A program made the translations under genes and the position numbers. 64,000 bases of DNA, taken from Brevibacillus composti (GTDB lineage Bacteria; Bacillota; Bacilli; Brevibacillales; Brevibacillaceae). The notes beneath the pieces were generated by a model, which ran no database searches, had not been told where the DNA came from, and saw nothing but the letters and a program-made list of their open reading frames with translations. The DNA lies in the NCBI RefSeq assembly GCF_016406105.1, contig NZ_CP066308.1, positions 1,771,501 to 1,835,500 on the forward strand. The letters are read 5' to 3'. Shown in pieces: positions 1 to 7,758 of this stretch. The number at the start of each line of letters is the position of its first letter. Position 1 is the first letter of the stretch.

Positions 1-2
1 CG

Positions 3-1496
3 AAGATCGGAGAATCTTCCGCCGCTCTTGCCAAGGGGCTCTTGATGGGGGCGCGGGGGAATTCCGGGGTCATTCTCTCCCAGTTGTTCCGCGGTTTCAG
101 CAAAGCCGTGAACGGCAAAGACGAGATCAATGCCCGCCAGTTTGCCGAGGCGTTGAAAGCCGGGGTCGATTCCGCCTACCAGGCCGTGATGAAGCCGGTC
201 GAGGGCACGATCCTCACGGTTGCCAGAGAAGCGGCTGACATGGCAGTGCGGGCCGCCCGCGCTACGGACGATATCCAGCTCGTGATGGAGAAAACCTATG
301 AGCAGGCACAGGCGACGCTGCTTCGGACGCCGGAGATGCTCCCGGTCTTGAAAGAGGTGGGGGTCGTCGATTCCGGCGGACAAGGTCTGCTCTTCGTCTA
401 CGAAGGATTTATCCGGGCGCTGCGCGGCGAGACGGCAGACCAAATTCGGGAAGCGCATACAAATGCGGCCCTGTCTTCTGCCGACATGGATGAGTGGGTG
501 CACGAGCAGCACGCGCAGCTCCACATGAAGACCGAAGACATCCAATTCGGCTACTGTACGGAGTTTATGGTTCACCTGAAGCACAGCACCGAAGCAAATA
601 AAAAGCCGTTTTCGGAAATGGTGTTTCGCAACCAGCTGGACCAGATGGGCGATTCCCTTTTGGTCATTTCCGATGACGAGATGGTAAAGGTACATATCCA
701 TGCGGAGCAACCCGGCAATGTGCTCCAGTATGCTCAGCAATTCGGCAGTCTGCACCGCATCAAGATCGAGAACATGCGCGAGCAGCATGCCAACATCCTG
801 CGCCAGGAAGAGCAAAAAGAGAAGAAGGCGGAGGCGGCGCTGCCTTACGGGCTGATTGCGGTCGCAGCCGGTCCCGGCCTTGCGGACATTTTCCGCAGCA
901 TGGGGGTTCACGTCGTCGTCGAGGGCGGACAGACCATGAATCCGAGCACGGAGGATTTCCTCTCGGCCATCTCCGGGCTGAATGCGGAGCACATCATCAT
1001 TCTGCCGAACAACAGCAATATCGTGATGGCGGCCAACCAGGCGGCCGAGCTGGCAGAAAAATCGGTGACGGTAGTCCCTTCCAAAAGCATCCCGCAGGGC
1101 ATGGCGGCGCTGGTGGCGTTCAATGCGGGCGCCTCTCTGGACGAGAACCGGGAGGGCATGACTTCCGCCATCGGACAAGTCAAGACAGGGATGGTGACCC
1201 ACGCCGTTCGCGATACGCGGATGGGCGATGTGGAGATCAAAGAAGGGAATTTCATCGGGATCGCCGAAAAAGAGATTGTCTCCGCAGGCGACGACCTGAT
1301 GAAGATCGCAAAAGAGCTCCTATCTCAGCTGGTTGATGAAGAGACGGGCATCGTCACGATTTTTATCGGCGAAGGCGCGGACGAAGCGCAGGCTGAAGAG
1401 CTGGGCGAATTCCTCAACGAGTCCTTTGCGGATGTAGATGTAGAAATCCATCACGGCGGTCAGCCGCTCTATCCCTATCTCTTTGCCGTGGAATAG
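3..1496 (+). CDS. fakA: Fatty acid kinase subunit A (DhaL/YloV family), 5' end missing
   Basis: ATP-binding subunit of fatty acid kinase, which phosphorylates fatty acids held by a FakB/DegV partner for PlsX/PlsY or central lipid synthesis. The frame is open from the first bases of the window, so the start lies outside; 497 residues are visible against about 550 for the family. The visible N-terminus carries the DhaL nucleotide-binding motif GARGNSGVILSQ, followed by the middle linker and the C-terminal DegV-like region. A degV gene follows after about 60 bp, supporting a kinase plus carrier pair. In B. subtilis the orthologue yloV lies just upstream of sdaAB-sdaAA-recG, as it nearly does here. 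Confidence 0.93.
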   Translation, partial: KIGESSAALAKGLLMGARGNSGVILSQLFRGFSKAVNGKDEINARQFAEALKAGVDSAYQAVMKPVEGTILTVAREAADMAVRAARATDDIQLVMEKTYEQAQATLLRTPEMLPVLKEVGVVDSGGQGLLFVYEGFIRALRGETADQIREAHTNAALSSADMDEWVHEQHAQLHMKTEDIQFGYCTEFMVHLKHSTEANKKPFSEMVFRNQLDQMGDSLLVISDDEMVKVHIHAEQPGNVLQYAQQFGSLHRIKIENMREQHANILRQEEQKEKKAEAALPYGLIAVAAGPGLADIFRSMGVHVVVEGGQTMNPSTEDFLSAISGLNAEHIIILPNNSNIVMAANQAAELAEKSVTVVPSKSIPQGMAALVAFNAGASLDENREGMTSAIGQVKTGMVTHAVRDTRMGDVEIKEGNFIGIAEKEIVSAGDDLMKIAKELLSQLVDEETGIVTIFIGEGADEAQAEELGEFLNESFADVDVEIHHGGQPLYPYLFAVE

Positions 1497-1558
1497 ACGG
1501 CCAGTCGCGTCTTCTCGGGACGCATGACCGGCGCATATCTGTGAAGGGAGTTGTGTTG

Positions 1559-2413
1559 ATGTCCATTGTAATCGTAACCGACAGCGCATCAGACATCGAT
1601 TCCGAGCTGCGCGAATCGCTCGGGATCGTCTCTGTCCCGCTGAAGGTGATGTTTGGTGACGAGACCTATACGGACGGCGTCACGATCACCTCTACCATGT
1701 TTTTTGAAAAGCTGAAGCAGACGGACGTACTGCCTACCACGTCACAACCGTCCCCGATTGATTTCGCGGAAGCGTACAAAGGGATCGTGGAGAAGCACGG
1801 CAGAGACGTGCAGATCATCGTCCTGACGCTGTCCGCAGCCCTCTCCGGCACGTATCAGTCGGCCGTGATCGCAAAATCGATGATGGAAGAAGAGCTGGAC
1901 ATTACCGTGATCGACACGCGCAAGGCTTCTTTTGTCTTTGGCATGCTCTGTGTCGAAGCGGCGCAGGCCGCGCGCGAGGGGAAAAGCAAGCAGCAGATTC
2001 TCGATCGGATCGACCATTTTTTAGATAGTGTGCAAGTCTATTTTATCGTCGACACGCTCGAGTTTTTGCAAAAAGGGGGACGAATCGGCAAAGCGTCAGC
2101 TCTCATCGGTTCTTTGCTCAATATCAAGCCGATTCTCACCCTGGACCCGGCGGGTTATGTCTCCGCTTTCGACAAAGTGCGCGGCACCAAAAAAGCGATC
2201 GCCCGCGTGATGGAAGCGCTGCGGGAGTACGCATCCGGCCAACCGGTAAAAGTAGCGATGCTGCACAGCGCAGTTCCCGACCAAGCGGCAGAGCATCTGG
2301 CCGCGATCAAAGCGGAGTTCCAGGTGACGGATTCTTATCTGCTGGAGATCGGTCCGGTGATCGGGACGCATGTGGGACCGGGCTTGCTCGGATTTGTGAT
2401 GATCAAAGACTAG
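1559..2413 (+). CDS. DegV family fatty-acid-binding protein (FakB-like)
   Basis: Predicted FakB-type carrier that binds a fatty acid and presents its carboxylate to FakA. The 284-residue protein starts with the DegV signature (IVIVTDSASDI), has the TTSQPSP segment that contacts the carboxyl group, and ends with a GPVIGTHVGPG motif, all typical of the family and at normal length. ATG 1559 is preferred over GTG 1541 because GAAGGGAG lies 8 bases upstream of the ATG and would be inside the coding region otherwise. The gene directly follows fakA on the same strand and is closed by a strong terminator. Which fatty acid it prefers cannot be told from sequence. Confidence 0.93.
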   Translation: MSIVIVTDSASDIDSELRESLGIVSVPLKVMFGDETYTDGVTITSTMFFEKLKQTDVLPTTSQPSPIDFAEAYKGIVEKHGRDVQIIVLTLSAALSGTYQSAVIAKSMMEEELDITVIDTRKASFVFGMLCVEAAQAAREGKSKQQILDRIDHFLDSVQVYFIVDTLEFLQKGGRIGKASALIGSLLNIKPILTLDPAGYVSAFDKVRGTKKAIARVMEALREYASGQPVKVAMLHSAVPDQAAEHLAAIKAEFQVTDSYLLEIGPVIGTHVGPGLLGFVMIKD

Positions 2414-2424
2414 GGATCGACAGG

Positions 2425-2458
2425 AAAACCTCCTCGCTGGGTGCGGGGAGGTTTTTTT
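2425..2458 (+). terminator. Rho-independent terminator after degV
   Basis: AAACCTCC and GGAGGTTT pair around a GC-rich loop and run into seven T residues, ending the fakA-degV unit before the convergent nitrilase-like gene. Confidence 0.9.
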
Positions 2459-2468
2459 CGCCATTTTG

Positions 2469-3272
2469 CTAGACCAACCGATTCGCCTTGTACACATCCT
2501 TTTGTCTGCCCTCCAGGTAATGAAACGGATACTCTTTCTTGATACGCGAAATCTCCGACAGATCAAGCGTCACGATGCCTAGTTCTTCGTCATGGCCCGC
2601 CAGGTAATAACAGCGCCCGTCCGGCCCGATGACCTCGCTCTCGCCAAAAAAGAGGATGTCTTTCTCCAGTCCGACTTTGTTGACGAGGGCGGCAAAGAGA
2701 TGATTCTCCATCGCGCGGGCCCTGAGCAGAACATGCTGGTAATGTTGGAACGGAACCATATTGGAAGCGAGAACGAAGATGACCTCTGCCCCTTGGGAAG
2801 CGAGAATACGGGGGATTTCCGGAAATTCCATGTCATACGAAATCAGCAAGCCAAATGTTCCGTACTCCGTATGGAAAACAGGGCATTCCGATCCATGGCG
2901 CAGGTATTCCTTTTCTTGATCATAGAGGTGAACTTTCCGGGAGACTCCCTTGATTTCTCCTTCTTTGTCAATGTAAACAGCAGTGTTGTAATAGCCGTCT
3001 TCGTATTTTTCGGCGACACCCAAAAAGACGTGGATCTGAAGCCGTTTGGCCTGCTCGCGAATGGAGCCGATATGCAATCCCGAGAGCGGTTCTGCCAACT
3101 TCTCAATCGAATCCGCGATATAAAAACCGGTCAGGGCCATTTCGGGAAAGAGCACGAAGTCCGCGCCTCGTCTCTTCGCGTCTTCCATGGTAGCCAATAT
3201 ACGCTGCAAATTGGCTTTTCTGTCTTTTGGGATGACTCGCAGCTGAGCGAGTGCGATCGTGAATACTGTCAT
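2469..3272 (-). CDS. Nitrilase-superfamily protein lacking the catalytic cysteine
   Basis: Carbon-nitrogen hydrolase fold, 267 residues. Members normally use a Glu-Lys-Cys triad to hydrolyse C-N bonds of amides or nitriles. The Glu (E44 in FPEMALTGF) and Lys (K113 in SRKVHLYD) are present, but the Cys position reads LLISYDMEFPE: S145 (codon TCG) stands where ICYDxEFPE is expected. A second copy at 6455 keeps its Cys. Thus this protein is probably inactive as a thiol amidase, or a regulator or a very slow serine variant. ATG 3272 has a close GGTGAGG site and sits just inside the end of the upstream regulator gene (stop at 3278); TTG 3284 is an alternative. It is the second gene of an operon with the sigma-54 activator, so it may modulate that activator or sense its ligand. 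Confidence 0.85.
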   Translation of the reverse strand: MTVFTIALAQLRVIPKDRKANLQRILATMEDAKRRGADFVLFPEMALTGFYIADSIEKLAEPLSGLHIGSIREQAKRLQIHVFLGVAEKYEDGYYNTAVYIDKEGEIKGVSRKVHLYDQEKEYLRHGSECPVFHTEYGTFGLLISYDMEFPEIPRILASQGAEVIFVLASNMVPFQHYQHVLLRARAMENHLFAALVNKVGLEKDILFFGESEVIGPDGRCYYLAGHDEELGIVTLDLSEISRIKKEYPFHYLEGRQKDVYKANRLV

Positions 3273-3277
3273 ATGCC

Positions 3278-4537
3278 TCACCAACCGTTTGCTCGATATT
3301 CTTTTAACTTTTTGGCGATCGTCGATTGATCAACGCCGAGGACTTCGGCCGCTTTGTAGGAGCTCTTGTACTGCCTGTAGGCCTCGAGGATCATCTCTTT
3401 TTCCAAGCGCTTTTTCGCCTCTTTAAGCGAGAGCTGTTTATGCGCGCTATTCACCGGACGGGCAGGAGCCGTTATCTGGCGGATCGCAGAGGGGAGGTCA
3501 TCGATCCGTATGTCATGCCCTTCTGTCGTGATAACCAATCTCTCGATCAAATTCTCCAGTTCTCTCACATTGCCGGGCCATTCATATCGGATTAGCAGTT
3601 CTGCGGTTTCGGGGAGCAGCCTCTTCTCTTTTTGGTACATCGTCGTGTACTTTTGCAGAAAGAACCGGAGCAAAGGCAAAATATCGTCCCTCCGTTCTCG
3701 CAAAGGCGGGATTTCGATGGGAACCACGTGGAGCCGATAATACAGATCTTCGCGAAATTTCTTGTTGGCGACAAGCTGAGCCAAGTCTTGATTGGTGGCA
3801 GCGATAATGCGGACATGTACGGGAATGTTTTCCGTACCGCCCACCCGTCTGATCTGTTTTTCTTGAAGGACCTCGAGCAGTTTCACCTGCAGGGCATAGG
3901 AGAGCTCCCCAATCTCATCGAGGAAAATGGTCCCGTTGTGGGCGGCCTCGAACAATCCTTTTTTGCCGTTTTTATGTCCCCCGGTAAAACTGCCTGCCTC
4001 ATAGCCAAACAGTTCGGCTTCCATCAGTGACTCGGGGATGGCGCCGCAGTTGATCGACAAAAAGGTCTCCGATGCCCGCTTGCTGGATTGGTGGATTAAT
4101 CGGGCAATGGCCCCTTTTCCTACGCCAGAATGACCCAGGAGCAGGACGGTCGAATCCACGTAAGAAACTTTTTGAATAATGCCCATGATCCGCTTCATCG
4201 CGTCTGACTCAGCGATAAAAGAAGGGGTGTCGGATGAATGAGCGAGCTGCTCCTCACAGGAATCGTCGAGGATCGGGCGAATCGCGATCAGGAACTGTTC
4301 TTGCTCTCTCCAGATGAAAATGCGATGCAGCGAGAATACGAGCTCGCATGCTTGCCCAGGTTCCAAGTCATCCGCATGCTCGGCGATGGATTGCTTCATA
4401 TGGAGAATCGCCGCTTTGGACAATGAGCGTGACAGATCGTGAAGCTGGGCTTCGCTGAATGGGATGCTCAGCTTGTCTTTGGTGCGGGTGACGATCCAGT
4501 TGCGATGAATACGAGGCAAGGGGAAGATAAGGACCAC
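3278..4537 (-). CDS. Sigma-54-dependent transcriptional activator
   Basis: Bacterial enhancer-binding protein of 419 residues. An N-terminal region of about 110 residues looks PAS-like at best and has no response-regulator Asp pocket. It is followed by the AAA+ domain: Walker A GHSGVGKG at 135-142, Walker B TIFLDEIG near 203-210, and an arginine-finger region. The C-terminal Fis-type helix-turn-helix (YKAAEVLGVDQSTIAKKL) binds DNA. The sigma-54 contact loop reads GSFTGG rather than GAFTGA. It is divergent from the SSS transporter operon, which has a -24/-12 promoter and three palindromes in the shared gap, so it most likely activates that operon in response to a nitrogen-containing substrate. 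The start is uncertain: GTG 4537 is the first possible codon but overlaps an AAGGAGG site. Confidence 0.9.
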   Translation of the reverse strand: MVLIFPLPRIHRNWIVTRTKDKLSIPFSEAQLHDLSRSLSKAAILHMKQSIAEHADDLEPGQACELVFSLHRIFIWREQEQFLIAIRPILDDSCEEQLAHSSDTPSFIAESDAMKRIMGIIQKVSYVDSTVLLLGHSGVGKGAIARLIHQSSKRASETFLSINCGAIPESLMEAELFGYEAGSFTGGHKNGKKGLFEAAHNGTIFLDEIGELSYALQVKLLEVLQEKQIRRVGGTENIPVHVRIIAATNQDLAQLVANKKFREDLYYRLHVVPIEIPPLRERRDDILPLLRFFLQKYTTMYQKEKRLLPETAELLIRYEWPGNVRELENLIERLVITTEGHDIRIDDLPSAIRQITAPARPVNSAHKQLSLKEAKKRLEKEMILEAYRQYKSSYKAAEVLGVDQSTIAKKLKEYRANGW

Positions 4538-4547
4538 CTCCTTGGAG

Positions 4548-4563
4548 GATGAAATTTTTCATC
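4548..4563. promoter_or_regulatory. Palindromic upstream activator site 1
   Basis: Perfect palindrome GATGAAATTTTTCATC. It is one of three 16-bp sites sharing RATGAWWTTTTTCATY in the gap between the sigma-54 activator and the transporter, so it is a likely activator binding site. It lies about 140 bp upstream of the -24 element. Confidence 0.7.
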
Positions 4564-4565
4564 AT

Positions 4566-4581
4566 AATGATTTTTTTCATC
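4566..4581. promoter_or_regulatory. Palindromic upstream activator site 2
   Basis: AATGATTTTTTTCATC, 18 bp from the first site, roughly two helical turns, with one mismatch in the dyad. Probable second binding site of the divergently encoded activator. Confidence 0.6.
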
Positions 4582-4625
4582 GCGGATGGGAGCAAACGGG
4601 CATTTGGCATGTTAGTATAGATTAT

Positions 4626-4641
4626 AATGAATTTTTTCATT
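4626..4641. promoter_or_regulatory. Palindromic upstream activator site 3
   Basis: AATGAATTTTTTCATT, a near-perfect dyad 60 bp from site 2 and about 62 bp upstream of the -24 element. It matches the other two sites and lies at a usual distance for an enhancer-type activator. Confidence 0.65.
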
Positions 4642-4702
4642 ATTACAAATATTAAAAACCAAAATGGCACGCGATTTCATGCAAATGAACCGATTTTCCG
4701 CA

Positions 4703-4720
4703 CTGGTACGTTCCTTGCAT
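4703..4720 (+). promoter_or_regulatory. Sigma-54 (-24/-12) promoter
   Basis: CTGGTACGTTCCTTGCAT matches the sigma-54 consensus TGGYACG-N4-TTGCW with exact GG-to-GC spacing. It precedes the transporter start by about 33 bp, and a sigma-54 activator is encoded divergently next door. Confidence 0.88.
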
Positions 4721-4752
4721 GAATAAGGGGAAAAGCATCTAGGGGGGATTTG

Positions 4753-6252
4753 ATGTCAAACTTTGCGATGGGGTATGTCATCTTCTTCACGTTTGCCGCT
4801 GTTTTAATGATCATTGCCGCATTTATCAACAGAAGGTTTCCGATTGAAAATGTCGATGAGCTGTTGGCTGCCGGGCGGCGAGTCCCTTTTGGAATCATCT
4901 CGGCCAGTGTTTTTACTGCCTGGGTGTGGACCGGGACAATCATGGGAGCTTCCGAGGCAGGCGTCTGGTATGGCGTGAGCGGCGGCTTTAACTACGGGTG
5001 GGGGGCCATTATCCCGTTTATCATTTTTATCCCGGTTGCGCTGCGCCTGCGCAGGATCATGCCCAATACGACAACCTTCGTCGAGTTTATCCGGGAACGC
5101 TTTGGCGACAAGCTGGCGAATCTGTTTTTTGTGTTTGGCGTGGCGCTGGTGCTCTACGTATGCGTCATGCAGTCCGTCGGCATCGCCTATGCCTTTCAGT
5201 ACGCTTTTGGCATGAGCTACAAGCTGGTCGCGTTTGTTTCTGCGATGTTATTTTCCGGTTATATCGCGGTTGCCGGTTTGCGCGGGTCGATTTACAATTC
5301 CGTTTTTCAATTTTTCGTCATCATGATCGTGGTATTTATTACGGTTCCTTTTCTCATCAAGGAAATCGGTTTCGAAAATATGTACAACGGGCTGCTGCAG
5401 GCATCCACCGACACCCAACATCCGAACTACAATCCGGAAGCGCTTTCATTTTTCAGCGGGGCTGGACTGAGCTATGGTTTTTCGGCGGTCGTGGTCGCCA
5501 TGGGACAAGTACTGCTCAGCCAGGGGTATTATTCCACAGCCGCCTCCGCGTCCAGCTCGCGGAGCTTGCTCTGGGCGTATCTGATCGGGACTATCGTGGC
5601 CTGGCTGCCGATTCCGATTATCTTTGGAAATGTGGTGGGAGGCGGTGTGTATTCACTGGAGCTGACTGCTGAGCAACTGGCGGTTTCATCGGGGGCGGCT
5701 CCTACCATTTTCAGCCACTTTCTGGGGAGCTATGGAGCCATTGCTTTCGTCATCTTGATCTTCATGGCCGGACTCACCACGGGAGGAAACGGCTTGGCCG
5801 GGATACAGGCCATGTTTACGATCGATTTTTATAAAAAATACGTAAACCGCAATGCGGTGGAGAAAGAGCAGACATCATTTGGGCGGAAGGTAACGTTTCT
5901 GTCGGGCGTCGTGATCGGGTTGGTGGCTTCCCTATTGGAAGGCGTCTCCCTTCTGAAAATCGATATATTTAGCGGCATCTTGTTTGCTGCACCTACGGCT
6001 TCTCTGATCATTGGCCTTTGGTCTGACAGGCTGAACACGAAAGTCGCTTTCCTCTCTATTCTGGGAGGATTGCTCTCCGGTTTGACCGCCTATTTCACCA
6101 TCACGGATCAAGATCTCAATTGGTTTGTCGGAAATATGCTCTCCCTCGGGGTTCCTTTTGTCATCATCTTGCTGTCCTTGCCGTTTAGCAGAGAGAAGTA
6201 CAATTTCGTAAAGCTGAAGGACTACCAGCCTGAGCATAAAGTCAATTATTAG
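4753..6252 (+). CDS. Sodium:solute symporter family transporter
   Basis: Integral membrane symporter of 499 residues with about 13 hydrophobic segments, of the SSS family. The N-terminal pattern (DELLAAGRRVPFG, then WTGTIMGASEAGVWYG) resembles the Dur3/urea-type branch, but the substrate cannot be fixed from sequence. Given the two nitrilase-fold genes, an amide, ureide or similar nitrogen compound taken up with sodium is likely. ATG 4753 is chosen because AGGGGGG lies 5 bases upstream; TTG 4750 abuts it. Its sigma-54 promoter implies induction by the divergent activator. It is followed closely by a 54-aa membrane protein and an intact nitrilase, forming one transport and hydrolysis unit. Confidence 0.9.
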   Translation: MSNFAMGYVIFFTFAAVLMIIAAFINRRFPIENVDELLAAGRRVPFGIISASVFTAWVWTGTIMGASEAGVWYGVSGGFNYGWGAIIPFIIFIPVALRLRRIMPNTTTFVEFIRERFGDKLANLFFVFGVALVLYVCVMQSVGIAYAFQYAFGMSYKLVAFVSAMLFSGYIAVAGLRGSIYNSVFQFFVIMIVVFITVPFLIKEIGFENMYNGLLQASTDTQHPNYNPEALSFFSGAGLSYGFSAVVVAMGQVLLSQGYYSTAASASSSRSLLWAYLIGTIVAWLPIPIIFGNVVGGGVYSLELTAEQLAVSSGAAPTIFSHFLGSYGAIAFVILIFMAGLTTGGNGLAGIQAMFTIDFYKKYVNRNAVEKEQTSFGRKVTFLSGVVIGLVASLLEGVSLLKIDIFSGILFAAPTASLIIGLWSDRLNTKVAFLSILGGLLSGLTAYFTITDQDLNWFVGNMLSLGVPFVIILLSLPFSREKYNFVKLKDYQPEHKVNY

Positions 6253-6266
6253 GGGGGACGTATCCT

Positions 6267-6431
6267 ATGTCATTGTCTGCTTATACCTTCTACAACTGGC
6301 TGATCTTCATATGGGGAAGCATTGGGATGCTATTCATCGCGGTTGTCTCGATCCGCGAGGTGGTGGAACAGATCAAAGCGGTGCGGGCAAAGGGAAAGCA
6401 GCTTTCCCAAACCGATCAAAACAGCATGTAA
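6267..6431 (+). CDS. 54-residue membrane protein in the transporter-nitrilase operon
   Basis: Reads MSLSAYTFYNWLIFIWGSIG and onward, with one hydrophobic helix over residues 10-30 and a charged C-terminal tail rich in Lys, Arg and Gln, ending KQLSQTDQNSM. AGGGGGG lies 9 bases upstream of the ATG. It begins 14 bp after the symporter stop and ends 23 bp before the nitrilase. Single-helix topology and position between transporter and enzyme suggest a small accessory subunit that stabilises the symporter or tethers the enzyme, but no family was recognised. The intact frame, strong ribosome site and tight spacing support a real gene. Confidence 0.75.
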   Translation: MSLSAYTFYNWLIFIWGSIGMLFIAVVSIREVVEQIKAVRAKGKQLSQTDQNSM

Positions 6432-6454
6432 ACATGTAAAGGAGGAAATTACAC

Positions 6455-7252
6455 GTGGTAAAAGTGTACTTGGCACAAATGCTGCCTGTTTTATTGGATA
6501 AGGAGAAAAATTTGCAGACGATGAGACGGTATATGGAGGAAGCGGCGAAACAACAGGCTGATCTCGTCTTATTCCCGGAACTTTCGCTGACGGGCTATTA
6601 TACCCGTGGGCGCACTGCGGAAATGGCCGAGGATGCGAATGGGCCCAGCATTGTGCAAATGGGCAGATGGGCGCGCGAGTACAAGCTGAAAGTCATTTTT
6701 GGATTTGTCGAGAAGGCGAACGGCAAGCCTTATAATTCGGCCTGCTTTCTGAACCATGACGGGACCGTAATCGGAACCTACCAGAAGCATCACCTCTGGG
6801 ATGAGGAGTACAAATACTTTTCACCGGGGGAAGCATGGCCGGTCTGGGACACGGACCTCGGAAAAATTGGCATCATGATCTGTTACGACACGGAATTTCC
6901 GGAATCGGCCAGGCTGCTGGCATTAAACGGGGCAGACATGATTCTCGCTCCTACCGCCAATATGAGTCCGCTGGAACACTCCCAGCGGATATACATCCAG
7001 GCGAGAGCGGTGGAAAACCAAATTTTTGTGGCGACGACGAACCGCACGGGCACAGAAGAATCCACCTATTTTTTTGGCGAGAGCGCTGCGGCTGATCCGT
7101 ACGGCAATCTGCTGGCGTTGGGCGATCAGACGGAATCGGGATATCTGGTGGAGTTCGACCTGGAGAAGATCGGCGCGGCGAGGAATATGCCTCATTACAT
7201 GCGGGATCGCAGGCCCGCCTCCTATCGAGCGCTCGCGGAGACAAGAGAATAA
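6455..7252 (+). CDS. Nitrilase-superfamily amidohydrolase, intact triad
   Basis: Carbon-nitrogen hydrolase of 265 residues with the full Glu-Lys-Cys triad: E42 (FPELSLTGYY), K111 (YQKHHLWDEE) and C143 (MICYDTEFPE). It probably cleaves an amide or N-carbamoyl compound brought in by the upstream symporter; it lies in the cytoplasm with no signal peptide. GTG 6455 follows AAAGGAGG at good spacing. It is the last gene of the sigma-54 operon and is closed by a terminator at 7320. It is similar in length and layout to the Cys-less copy at 2469, suggesting duplication with divergence of one copy. Substrate unknown. Confidence 0.9.
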   Translation: MVKVYLAQMLPVLLDKEKNLQTMRRYMEEAAKQQADLVLFPELSLTGYYTRGRTAEMAEDANGPSIVQMGRWAREYKLKVIFGFVEKANGKPYNSACFLNHDGTVIGTYQKHHLWDEEYKYFSPGEAWPVWDTDLGKIGIMICYDTEFPESARLLALNGADMILAPTANMSPLEHSQRIYIQARAVENQIFVATTNRTGTEESTYFFGESAAADPYGNLLALGDQTESGYLVEFDLEKIGAARNMPHYMRDRRPASYRALAETRE

Positions 7253-7319
7253 CGCGGGGCAGAGAAGACGAGAGGCAGTTTTGCCCGCGAGCGGATCAGG
7301 CATGCTCATGGGCAGAAGT

Positions 7320-7352
7320 AAGAAGGGGTCATCAGGCGCCCCTTCTTTTTTT
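7320..7352 (+). terminator. Terminator after the nitrilase operon
   Basis: AGAAGGGG pairs with CCCCTTCT followed by seven T residues, about 70 bp past the nitrilase stop. Confidence 0.9.
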
Positions 7353-7366
7353 GCGGCGTGACGCGA

Positions 7367-7525
7367 TTATTCCCCCGCTCTGCCCGACAGCCGATCAATC
7401 ACCTTCACTCCCCGGTAATACACCTGCCCAATCTCCTCGACCGACGCGATCTCCAGCCCCGGAACGCCGGTCGCTACCAGAAAATTGGCTTCCCGCCCTT
7501 CCCGCAAGCTGCCGTAGCGGGGAGT
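7367..7525 (-). pseudogene. C-terminal remnant of an amidohydrolase
   Basis: On the minus strand this stretch reads RYGSLREGREANFLVATG, then a PGLEIASVEEIGQVYYRGVKVID segment, ending in TAA. This is the usual C-terminal strand of metal-dependent amidohydrolases (dihydroorotase, hydantoinase or imidazolonepropionase type: G-S-L-x-x-G-x-x-A-D-x-x-V). An in-frame TGA and no further homologous sequence lie directly upstream, so only about 50 codons survive. It lies between a nitrogen-compound operon and the serine dehydratase genes, so it may be a leftover of the same catabolic locus. Confidence 0.65.
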
Positions 7526-7758
7526 TCATCCGATTCCCTCCTTTATGAATCAACCATCTCTACCAACTATGTGGTTCTGTATCTTATGAGCGGAAGAGGC
7601 AGTGGGTGAAGGCCCGGCTTCCCCGTCAGGAACCTATAGCGCTTTCAGAGGCGGTGAGATACAATGGGAGTGAACCTTTTCGGTAACGTACTCTGTACCA
7701 AGACTTCGCCGAAAGCTTGGAGAAGCCAAGTTTTCTAAGAATTCAGGAGGAGAATCGG
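7526..7758 (+). other. Leader region before sdaAB, no gene found
   Basis: About 230 bp with no convincing coding sequence. It contains short dyads, such as CTTGG-agaag-CCAAG near 7719-7733. No T-box core and no recognisable glycine riboswitch were seen. AGGAGG at 7745-7750 serves sdaAB. A promoter must lie here but no clear -35/-10 pair stands out. Confidence 0.4.

Noticed and set aside
4665-4680. Second -24/-12 candidate starting TGGCAC
   Set aside because: GG-to-GC spacing is 3 bases too long; the element at 4703 fits exactly.
7526-7758. T-box or glycine riboswitch before sdaAB
   Set aside because: No T-box core and no conserved glycine-aptamer motifs could be found.
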